From assembly GCA_029255685.2 (NCBI GenBank), contig CM055316.2, positions 69,145,237-69,209,236 on the forward strand: 64,000 bases of DNA. Direction: 5' to 3'. The position numbers and the translations under genes were made by a program. This stretch comes from Silene conica. Taxonomy: Eukaryota; Streptophyta; Magnoliopsida; Caryophyllales; Caryophyllaceae. Of this stretch, positions 54,853 through 64,000 are shown piece after piece (positions within the stretch are counted from its first letter, which is position 1; each line of letters starts with the position of its first letter). The notes below the pieces were generated by a model that saw nothing but the letters and a program-made list of their open reading frames with translations, did not search any database and was not told where the DNA came from.

Positions 54853-57640
54853 ATGGCGGAAGCAAGCATTCTACCCGTTGCAAGATCCATAATTTCCGAG
54901 CTTGATAATGATCTGAGCTCGGTATTTCCAGTGATGCCGGATGATACCATGCTACACAATCTTAAAATCATAAAGGAGCTTCTCATAACAATTGTTGGAG
55001 CTGTTCAAAATGCGGATCCAAAAGAATTCTTTCGTGAGGACGTTAATCTTTTGTTACAAGTCGTAAAATTTGTTGTTTACGACATTGATGACGTCCTGGT
55101 TGAAGCTAGTTTTCTGGTTCTTTCCCATATCACTATTTGCTCCAGCATTTCGGACTTCCGTATCAAATTGGACAACTTATGGAAGAATTTAGAGAATTTA
55201 AGGATGCAAGAAAGTAGGAAAACCGCAGTTGAACGTACGAGCGCTACCCTACTTGAAGCTCCTTATTATGAGGATATGATATCGTCACGAGAGATAATAG
55301 GAAGAGACAGGGAGAAAATGGAGGTTATAAACAGAATTCTGGCTGCTAGCGATGTTTCAAATTTGTCATTTATTGCTGTTGTTGGGATGAGTGGGATCGG
55401 GAAAACTGCGCTGGCCAAGATGGTATTTCGAGATTTGGCTATGGATTGTTTTAATGTTAGGGTTTGGGTATCGGCCAAGTCTGACATCTCAATAGAGCGG
55501 ATATTACAGGATGTTATAGAAGCTGCGACGGGTGAATTTCATCCATTACGTGTCGACGGGGGCTGGAGAGTAAGATTGAATCTGTGTTTAAGCATCAAAT
55601 TAAAGGTATGGTGAATATGGTTCCATATGTTTACTCTCTTCTTCCTGATCCCAATTATTTGCTTACGTTTCATTAAAATACCCCTCACAATAGATATAAA
55701 AGGTATTTATTTAATACAACCACTTCGTTCTTAAAAACAAGAGGACTAATACTCCATAATCCATATATATATTTGATACGAATTACGAAGTGTGATAGAG
55801 TACCTGACGATCTAAATGTGATCGAGGGAGTAATTGATTAGTACTATCCATTCGGTATTAAATCTATTATGGGTTATTACGATGATGATATTAGTAATGT
55901 TTCCCTGTATAGGTTCTTGTTGGTAATTGATGATGTCGTCGTAGAAAGCACTCTACTTTGGATGGAACTGAAGAATATATTTGATTTTGGGAAAAACGGG
56001 AAGTGTAATCCTCATCACCACAAAGAATCAGAAGGCTGCTTCCATTGTCCAATGTGTACAAATGTACTATCATCACCTAGACGACATTTCAGATTTGGCT
56101 TACTAGTCCATAATTAAGGGATTAGCGTTTAGTGATGGCGAGGAGGAAAGATACCCAAAGCTTAGTGAAATTGGCAAGTCTATTGCTAGAAAATGCAGAG
56201 GAGTTCCATTTGTTGCTATTTGTTTGGGACGCTTGTTACAAGGTGAGAGAGATGAAGAAGAATGGCTACATATCGATAAAATGGATGTTGCCAATTTACA
56301 TAAAAATAATGGCATTCCTCTTTTAAAATTGGCATATGACAAACTCCTCTTCGATTTGAAACCATGTTTTGCTTTTCTTGCATTGAATCAAGGCGATATT
56401 GATTGTGCTAATCAAGTATTCTTTTGGAATGGTCTTGGATTATTGCAAGTCGGTGATGAAAAAGATGATATTGGAAGTTTTGGGCAAACTTGTTTGATGG
56501 AGTTGCTATCAAGATTTATCATTCATCATCCAGTGTAGACTTTCGATAGAAAGATTATTTCTTGCAAGATACATGATATTTTGAAAAAATTAGGAATGGA
56601 AGTACTCGGTGAAGACTTGGCTGTTGTTTCTTGTAATAATCTCACAGTTTCAGTGTTATCACGACACATCATTTGGGGATACGAGAAACCTAATGCCCTG
56701 TTTGATAAGGATTTTCCTGAGGAACTTCTCAAGGCCAAAAAGGCTCGGACTTTTGGATTTGGCTATCCAATGGATCGCATAAGCCAATCCTTTCTTGAAG
56801 GGATCATATATCGAATATGCATTACCTACACATCTTGGATCTTGGTTACAACCATATTGAGGTGTTGCCATCCTCGGTTGGAGAACTGAACACTTGAGGA
56901 TCCTTAATATCTCATTCAATCCTATAATCAAATCACTTCCACATACGATATCCGAACTTTCAAAACTTCAGGCCTTCTTCCTGCACGGTTGCGAGCAACT
57001 TCAAGAGATACCCAGTAGCATTCAAAATTTGATTAATCTGAAGTGCTTTACAGTGACTACAAGTCAAAGAAGCTTATTGGGAACCGAGTTCCCTACTCTA
57101 CAAGAACTGCAACTTTTGTCATGCAAAAGATTAGTATCCTTATGCTGGGAGTGGGGTAATGTTGGACGGCTCAATTCCTTGCAACGCTTAAGATTTCACA
57201 ATTGCCCTCAATTGAGCTTTCTTTCCAACAACATGAGCCTGTTAATTGCTCTGAAGGAATTGGTGATTGCGGACTGTCAAATGCTTGAATTGGGTGAAGG
57301 AAAAGCTATGAATGTCCTTCAACGCCTTGAATCTCTTGAAATCTCAGGGTTCCACTGTTGACATATTTGCCGCAGGGTTTTCAAGTCGTTGCAAGGTCAC
57401 TTAACAATTTCTCACTTTGTGACTGTATAGGACTTGTCGAACTTCCAAATTGGCTACAGTGATTTACATACCTCCGGAGTTTTGTCATTTATAATTACCC
57501 TAAGTTGTTGACACTACCAGATGGAATTTTCTTTGTTATGTCCCTAGAGAAGCTGGAAATTAGAGGTTGCCCACTTCTCTCACGTTGGTGTGTAACAATT
57601 GAAGGCTTTTCTCTTATTGAGCACATCCCTCGTATCAGTG
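54853..57640 (+). pseudogene. CC-NB-LRR (CNL) resistance-gene pseudogene
   Basis: MAEASILPVARSIISELDND begins a coiled-coil domain with YDIDDVLVE near residue 76 (EDVID-like position). The P-loop GMSGIGKTALAK (about residue 178) and FNVRVWVSAKSD follow. A one-base change near 55558 shifts the frame. After about 300 bp of non-coding DNA with GT and AG edges, the kinase-2 motif RFLLVIDDV (55911) resumes, then ILITTKN-like sequence in another frame, CRGVPFVAICLG (GLPLA position), CFAFLALNQGDID (RNBS-D) and KIHDILKKLGME (MHD position, Met to Ile). Leucine-rich repeats run from about 56830 to 57630 with stops at 56538 and 57361. I chose the ATG at 54853 because MAE is the usual CNL start. The last codons (SLIEHIPRI) abut the hAT element at 57636. 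CNL proteins are intracellular immune receptors; this copy cannot be full length. Confidence 0.85.
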
Positions 57641-60400
57641 GCGGACGCAGGATTTATTGGCATGGTGGGCACAATCAAAAAAATATATACATAAAAAAGA
57701 GAGTATAAAATACGTTTAAATTTTGTCTACATTACATATCAAAATATCTCCAACAAAAACTTAAAATTTGAAAATTAATCTAAAACCATGCGACGAGATT
57801 TCATGTTTTTGTAGCGCTTAATGATATGATCATCACTGACTCGTACAAAATAATCTCGCTCAATAAATGTGACCAAACAATGATTCAATAGTTTATCTCC
57901 CATTCTATTTCTCAACTTGTTCTTCACAAACTTCATGGAGGAGAAAACCATTTCCACACTTGTCGTTGCAACCGGAAGTATCAAGACAAGCTTAATTAAC
58001 AAATAAACCCAATTATATACAATATGCTTCTTTGTATCAACAAGCTTGACCGACAGCTCACCAAGGTTCTTCAAGTGATGAAAATTTGATTCTTTCTTCA
58101 TATCACTAATATAAATATCAAGTTGATGTTCAAGATGCATTATATCAACACTTGTGAACTCCGTAGGATAAAATTCGGCAAGCTTCTTCAACTTTTGCTT
58201 GTTAAAAGAAGCAAAAATATTTACCGGGCTCAAACACGCCATACATTTTAACAACTCCTTGCTTTTTTCATCAAAACGATTTCTTAGTTCCTCAACTTGC
58301 TTATCAATCACGCACATAAATATTTCAACACGGTAATGATGAAGGTTGTCAACTTTATGAAGACAACGCCTAGATCTTCCGGGAGGAGCATAAAAATCAC
58401 TCATGTTAGGCACTTCAACTTTATGTTTTACACAAAAGTCACATACCGTCTCATAGAAGTTGTTCCATCCATCATTTCTCATATTTTTCAAAAGATCCAT
58501 GGTCACATCCACAAGAGTCATCGCATTAACAATATCTTGGTCTCTTCTTTGTAATGCTTGACACAAATCATTAGCATACCCAAAAATGACTTTCATAAGA
58601 TGTAACATAAAAATAAACTCAAATGACTCAAGATGATCAATAACAATTTGTGCTTTCGCACGATCATCCACACATTTTGAAGATGATCCAATTTCCTCAA
58701 GAACTTCAATAGTAGAAGGATACAAAACAATAAGACTCAAGATTGATTTGAAATGAGAACTCCATCGAGTATCACCCGGCCTACTTAACCCAAGTTCTTG
58801 ATTTAACCCCTTACCTGTTTCAACTTCACCCAAATCTAATGCATCTAACACTTTTTGAGCTTGAATTTTTTTAGCATCGTCATCCTCTTACAAGATGATG
58901 CAATAAAATTAAGCACAATTCCAAGATGCATAAAAAATTTGGCACATTCACAATTTTCTTTATCAACTGTTACAAGGGTTAGCTGAAGTGGGTGAGCAAA
59001 ACAATGAACATAATAGACACACGGGTTATTCCTCATTATCAAGCTTCTTAGACCATTCAACGAACCTCTCATATTACTTGCTCCGTCATACCCCTGACCA
59101 CGAATATTTGACATACTTAATGAATGATTATCAAGTAGTTTTTTTATCGTGGCCATAAGTGTCATACTAGATGTATCATCGACTTTCACAACACCCATAA
59201 ATCTTTCACATACATATCCCTCCTTATTAAGAAAACGCAAACAAATGGCCAATTGTTCCTTATAAAATACATCACTAGACTCGTCGGCTAATATTGCAAA
59301 TAAATCATTATCAAGGTCTTCGACAAGTAGTCTAGTAGTTTCTTTGGCACAACATTTCATAAGGTCTTTTTGAATTGTAGGAGCATTAACTTGCTGATTC
59401 CCCGGAGCATTACTAAGAACAATTTTAGCAACATGTTCAGATTTTCCAGCAAGCCATTCCAAAAGTTCAAGAAAATTTCCCTTATTATTGGAACTTGCAC
59501 CTTCATCATGACCCCAGAATGCTAGACCTTGTTTCAAAAGATATCTCAAACATTTGAGTGAATATATCAAGCGAGCCTTATAAATAGCCTTAGTGTCGCT
59601 ACTTACTTTCTCAACTATTTCCATTATAGATGTCTTTTGATTTATGAAAAGGTTATATTTTTGTCTAGCTTGGTTATGAAAACTACCTAGTTCACCAATA
59701 TGTTTGTCAAAAGCATCTAATGCTTTTTTCCAATTTCTATATCCTTTCTCTACAAATGGATCACTTCCGGAATTATTTGAAGCACCCTTGAACAAATAGC
59801 AATGGAAACAATAAGCCGCATCATTTTCTTCACTATATTCAAGCCAATCATATTTATCATACCAATGAGCTTAAAAACGACGTAATTTTTTACCGTCAAG
59901 TGTTTGAGGGAAATCCGGCTTTGGCTTAGGTCTACAAGGCTTGTTGTCGATAAATCCCCTTCTTATAACATCTCGATCATTAACTGGATAAGACGAAATT
60001 AACATTCGTTTCCCCAGATCATGTGGTAAAAGATCAATGTCAACTTCATCTTCTTGAGTTGGTGTGAGAGATGGCTCAGGCTCATTTTGGTCGACCTCTT
60101 GAGTTGGTGTGACAATCCTGACAGATGGCTCTGTATCAATTTGTGACGATGGCGAAGATGTTGAAGTATGCTTATTTGACTTTCTTTCTTTACTCCAAAA
60201 ATTTAGTATACACTTATTCTTATCTTGAAATCTTAAACTAAATATAAAAAAAAACAAAGAATCAATAATAATCTTATTGTCATTTTAATTTTTACTACTT
60301 TATACAATTATACGGCTAAACTACACTAGTCTCTATACGACTACCTAAACTACTCTCTAAAGACCTAAGCTACTCCTATTGTTTTTTTAATAAGTCTCCC
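57636..60400 (-). mobile_element. hAT element with DUF4371/TTF-type transposase, one end visible
   Basis: CAGTGGCGGACGCAGGATTT starts exactly where the NLR homology stops. CAGTGGCGGA is the usual terminus of TTF-type plant hAT elements. The transposase reads from right to left. I could not find a matching inverted terminus or 8-bp duplication to the right; GTACGCCACTAC near 60604 is only a weak candidate. Confidence 0.7.
57775..60257 (-). pseudogene. hAT transposase (TTF-type zinc finger, DUF4371, dimerisation domain)
   Basis: Three frames follow one another. 60257-59871 has KCILNFWSKERKS, an acidic linker, and DLLPHDLGKRMLISSYPVND; it ends at a TAA (59871-59873) where a Gln codon is likely. 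59870-58845 has YDWLEYSEENDAAYCFHCY (TTF finger), LEWLAGKSEHVAKIVL, ILADESSDVFYKEQLAICLR and GQGYDGASNMRGSLNGLRS (DUF4371/RNase-H-like core). 58851-57775 has RWSSHFKSILSLIVLYPSTI and ends in the hAT C-terminal dimerisation pattern VATTSVEMVFSSMKFVKNKL. A frameshift near 58850 separates the last two. These are the two main lesions; the copy is otherwise well preserved and relatively young. Confidence 0.8.
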
Positions 60401-60590
60401 TTAAGACGGAATATCCGTCTTAATTTAAGACGGGTCAAGTTATATCCACTTGTATGAATAAGACAAAAATGAGGAAAGTTTAGGGAAGGGAAAGAATTTT
60501 GTCCTATCTATGCAAATGAGTCATTATTTAGACCATTTTAAACGTAAGACGGATACTTCTAATGAGAATTTGTGTTGTTTTTTAATACTC
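60384..60590. mobile_element. possible small MITE with TTAAGACGG words
   Basis: AAGTCTCCCTTAAGACGGAA and CCGTCTTAATTTAAGACGGG at the left, with ACGTAAGACGGATACTTC and AGAATTTGTG at the right, form a short inverted repeat and resemble a family of TTAAGACGG-bearing repeats. The exact borders and a target duplication are unclear. Confidence 0.35.
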
Positions 60591-60635
60591 TGTTCAGTCT
60601 ATTGTACGCCACTACGCCTAAGTCCTAAGTCCTAA

Positions 60636-61045
60636 GAGCATCCACATTGAAGAGGATTGTCCATCCTCTTAGATGAGAGAGAGTGCTAAGAGGATATCCT
60701 CTTCAATGTGGAACCAACATTGAACATCCTCTTTGAAAGAGGAAGAGGAAGACTTCCTCTATTTTTAGAGGAAGTACAACCTAGGCCCTTGTGCCCCCAC
60801 TAACCTATGAAAAAATTGCATGTATGCCTTATTTTATTTTATTTTTAATAAAAAAATAATTAAAATATAAAAGAGGAGGTAGGGAGGATCCTTTTTGATG
60901 TAGGAAAAAAAAATAGAAGAGGGGAAGGAGGAGGATGAAGATAGTGAAAAAATGAGTTGGATGAGAGAGTAAGTGATGTGTCAAAAAGAGATAGGGAGAG
61001 AAAAAAAATAAGAGGATCTTAACATCCTCTTCAATGTACATGCTC
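60636..61045. mobile_element. Tourist-like (PIF/Harbinger) MITE, 410 bp
   Basis: The left end GAGCATCCACATTGAAGAGG and the reversed right end GAGCATGTACATTGAAGAGG are 20-bp inverted repeats with two mismatches. TAA lies directly on both sides (60633-60635 and 61046-61048), the expected 3-bp duplication. There is no coding capacity. Confidence 0.85.
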
Positions 61046-61234
61046 TAAGTCCTAACTACTCCTAATTCCTGAATTACTTTACTACTCCCTAAGGCCTAAA
61101 ATCCTAAACAAACTCCTCATTTAAACAAATCTGCAGTCCATGGTTATCACTTATATGTGGGATAATATTCATAATAACCAAAAAAGTAATAAAATTTGAA
61201 CCTTTCAGAATCCTAGTTTCCTACTCCAATCAAT

Positions 61235-61455
61235 AGTTCTGCTGTACGACGGTCTTACCCGTGTTTTTCACAAAATGTGACCATTTTGTGGTAAAATGTG
61301 ACCACTTTTTGATAAAGAGGGACCACTTTTGAAAAATAGGTTTTTTTTAAAAAAAAAAATGGTCACTATTTACTCAAAAGTGGTCATTACTTATTACAAT
61401 GTGGTCACTTTTTAACTGGTCGCACGTGCGACGGTCTTATACAAGTTTTTGTGTA
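61235..61455. repeat. short repeat with GTGACCACTTTT words and ACGGTCTTA ends
   Basis: GTACGACGGTCTTACCC at 61253 and GTGCGACGGTCTTATAC at 61427 bracket a segment with AAATGTGACCATTTTG on one side and AAAGTGGTCATTAC or AATGTGGTCACTTT on the other, so the middle is an imperfect inverted repeat. Class not assigned. Confidence 0.45.
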
Positions 61456-62163
61456 CTCCAATACTCCAGGTGTCAATTTCAATAAAATAATTCAATAACA
61501 TTGGGATTGAGATTTGGGGAAATCAATTATTGTACTCGTACACTCATTACATTGTATCAATTCAATTATATCATTATATCAATTCAATTATCAATCAATT
61601 ATTCAATTAGGGTTTGAAATTTGGGGAAATACCGAAATTAGGATAGACAGTGGCGCCGACTGAAGCCGAGGTTGATGGTGGCGCCGACGGTGGTTGTGCT
61701 GTTGTGGTCTGTCCAAGTTGACGGTTGTGGCGCAGTATTTCTGTCGATGTTAGGCGGTTAGGGGAAGAGTGAATATTGATGGAGTAATTTTATTAATCTT
61801 CCTAAGGTTAAAAGGGAAACAATAAACGTCTGTTTTTTCTTTGGAAATTAAACTTTTTTTTTTTGAGATTGATGGTCGTCTTATCACTCGGAAGATGAAA
61901 AAGGTATTTTTCTACTTCTCCCATTGTTTTTTTAGTCTTTTTATATCTACGAGGGATGTGCTCAATAAGAGAAACATGAATGAACGCGATGAAGATGAAG
62001 CCAAATACTCTAAGCATCATTGAGATTGATGGTCGTAGATTGATTGTAACAATCAAGGCTTGGGTCAGAAAACCTGAGAGTTATGCTTACTCTAAGCATC
62101 ATTGTTTTTTTTTTAGTCTTTTTATATCTACTAAAACATGAATGAACATCTTTTATTAATTTT
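61456..62163. other. upstream region of the second NLR, no gene assigned
   Basis: GGTGGCGCCGACGG-like words (61650-61740) precede low-complexity T-rich DNA. A partial tandem duplication is present: TTTTTTTAGTCTTTTTATAT at about 61928 and 62110, each followed within 50 bp by ACATGAATGAAC, and TACTCTAAGCATCATTG at 62006 and 62089. 61948-61974 is an inverted copy of 27 bases from the end of the first NLR. No NB-ARC coding sequence was found. Confidence 0.5.
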
Positions 62164-63830
62164 AGCTGGAGCTAAGCTCGTCTGAAGACAATGAAGCTTC
62201 AAATACTGCTCAAATTTCAGAAATCTCATACTTACCTGGGAGAGAGGAAATGAAGCTTCATTTTCATCTCTTCCCCAGTGATTATGAATTTGAAAGAGAA
62301 ACACTGGTTCTTTTGTGGATAGCGGCTGGTTACTTCAGAGCTGGGTTTATGGAAGAGTCTGCTAGGAGATATTTTGACGGTTTTGTAGAGGAAGGGTATA
62401 TCATACTCTCTGGGATTGATAAATTTTCAGGGACATGTAAGTACATCATTAATGTTGATAAAGCTGTCGATGTTGCTAATGATGGTCTCTATACCTTATT
62501 GAGAGACGAAAATATGGAAGGTGAGATAACAATGTATCAACATATCTCAGTTGTGTCTAATTATATCAACCAAAAGACATTTGAGACGTTAAGGAGATTC
62601 AGTGAGTTGAGGACGGTTATGTTTCTCCGTAATTATGGCCCTGTCCTTAACCAAGTACCTTCAGACATATTCCTAGCCCTACCATGTATGGAAACACTGG
62701 ATTTAAGTGGAAGTCATATAACAGAATTGCCAGGCTCTATAGGAAATGTGAGACAGCTTCGCTACCTTGATTTGTCATTTACATTGATTGACAGGCTGCC
62801 TGAAACCATCGGTCGTCTCGTGGAATTGCAGACACTGAAACTTAATGGTTGTGACAAGCTATACAATCTTCCCAAGGGAATGAAAAAGCTCATCCAGCTT
62901 CGGCATTTTTATTTTGATGTTCTTGGTCAGTTAAGTTTTATGCCTAGAGGAATAGGGGCCCTTACCGAGCTTCGCACCTTATCAGCCTTCATTGTGGATG
63001 CAGAAGAAGGTTGTAATATTAGTGAATTAAGGAATATGAATAACCTTAGTGGATATTGTTGCATCTCAGGCTTGGAAAATGCATCAGACGGTGATGCCTC
63101 AGAATCAGTTTTGCTCCAAAAAAAACATCTTACTCACATACAGTTAAGATGGGATGGATATGGTGCAACTAATGACGATAATGCCTTCTTACCTGTGTCG
63201 TATCTGGAGCCACATTCTTGCCTAGAAAAATTGGAGTTGGTTTGTTACCCTAACTCAAGTCTCCCAGGGTGGATTTTTGACAAGAAGTTTGAGAATCTTA
63301 CTAGCATTACCTTCCGCAAATGTGAAAATACCATTCTTGGCATTTACCTTGGGAACTTGCCAAATCTCAAGTATCTTGACATTATTCAGATGAACAAAGT
63401 CCATATTATTGATCACTTAAGCCATGCTAATTATGAATATGTTAGCTTTCCTAAATTGGAGAAGCTAACAATTAACGGAATGTTTAGTCTGGCTAAGTGG
63501 GATGTCGCATCGTACAAGAGCTTTCCACTTCTGTCTAAGCTCAGCATCAAAAATTGTCCCAACATTCCTGAACTTCATTTTATTGCGTATCTTGGTTCAT
63601 TAGAATATCTAGAAATAAGTCATTGCAAGGCACTGGAGTCTTTGTGTGAGAGAAGATTATCGTCGGAAAAGCTAAAGACTTTAGTGATCGATAGTTGTCC
63701 TTTATTGAAGAAGAAGTTTTCGGTGAATGCTGAAGACTGGCACAAAATTGAACATGTGCCAGAAATTTGGTTTGATCTAGTAGACATGCACTCCCCTGAA
63801 GAAGATAGCCATCATTCAGGTTCATCTTAA
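62164..63830 (+). CDS. NLR C-terminal half (ARC2 end plus R13L1-type LRR), open
   Basis: An acceptor-like TTTTATTAATTTTAG precedes 62164, and the frame is open from there through ATG 62250 to the stop at 63828. The part before the ATG reads LELSSSEDNEASNTAQISEI, like the end of ARC2. HLFPSDYEFERETLVLLWIA (62265) is the end of RNBS-D and the winged-helix region. LRRs follow (METLDLSGSHITELPGSIG, LRYLDLSFTLIDRLPETIG, LQTLKLNGCDKLYNLPKGM), then the R13L1/RGA-type variable LRR and a final IEHVPEIWFD. CC, P-loop, kinase-2 and MHD motifs are missing, and nothing upstream supplies them. It is 526 codons from the ATG with no stop, so it is either a truncated gene, a spliced gene with distant exons, or a very young pseudogene. 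Confidence 0.75.
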
Positions 63831-64000
63831 TTATCTTGATATAATTAATTAATTCTCGGCTCTAGTAAATAGACAAAAACTGCGTAAGACAGTTTTATAA
63901 CTTTATCGTGCCAATTACTTTACATAATTCTGCTGCGCAAAAAAAAAAAAAAACTTTACATAAATTCCCTTATAAAGCGGTTACTAATTTTTTGTGTGCC
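63831..64000. other. 3' flank of the second NLR
   Basis: AT-rich DNA with an A-run at 63940-63953. No feature is assigned. Confidence 0.5.

Overview
The window is plant nuclear DNA and is about 90 percent transposable elements. It looks eudicot. A Caryophyllales origin is possible, because TTAAGACGG-type words recur in several repeats, but that is inference only. Spliced genes, long introns, LTR retrotransposons with plant-type primer sites, NLR resistance-gene relics and FAR1/Ulp1-type Mutator elements rule out a prokaryotic or animal source. No rRNA gene, canonical tRNA gene or CRISPR array was seen.

Layout. 1-3.2 kb: minus-strand host-like coding remnants, including an RPA70-like OB-fold protein that runs off the left edge. 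4.19-5.18 kb: a short Helitron. 6.2-7.2 kb: a minus-strand LTR with its primer site, next to LINE-like debris. 8.6-9.4 kb: a tandem array of about 190 bp units. 9.5-18.9 kb: a Tekay/Del-like Ty3/gypsy element with very long LTRs. Its two LTRs are almost identical, its polyprotein is broken, a 204-bp solo LTR sits in its reverse transcriptase, and its 3' LTR is cut off. 18.99-46.63 kb: three Mutator-like elements (here A, C and B) that share a terminal sequence grammar and are separated and flanked by TA microsatellites. Element B (about 16.9 kb) is the most complete. It has a plus-strand gene with two tandem Ulp1 (C48) domains, a small unknown gene and a minus-strand FAR1-type transposase gene. 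Element A is a gutted relative containing a non-autonomous gypsy element and a LINE 3' end. Element C is a 1.4-kb non-autonomous member containing a MITE. Each element is filled with its own short word repeated many times. 37.4-40.5 kb: a solo LTR of the Tekay-like family inside element B, with a 5-bp target duplication. 46.7-49.5 kb: inverted, duplicated LTR pieces. 49.9-51.9 kb: a MULE-like terminal-inverted-repeat element containing a SINE-like insert. 53.6-54.8 kb: a non-autonomous hAT-like element, with a retro-inserted segment, just upstream of an NLR. 54.85-57.64 kb: a CC-NB-LRR pseudogene. 57.6-60.3 kb: a DUF4371/TTF-type hAT transposase. 60.6-61.05 kb: a Tourist-like MITE. 62.16-63.83 kb: an open LRR half of a second NLR.

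Two things stand out. First, the A/B/C set: one lineage of TA-microsatellite-associated MULEs with matching ends, an Ulp1-like protease and element-specific motif arrays. Second, the long LTRs hold arrays of predicted hairpins whose loop is nearly constant while the stems change in a base-pair-preserving way from unit to unit. The same architecture occurs in a diverged subfamily 28 kb away, and an analogous three-unit set with a different core lies in the unrelated non-autonomous gypsy element.
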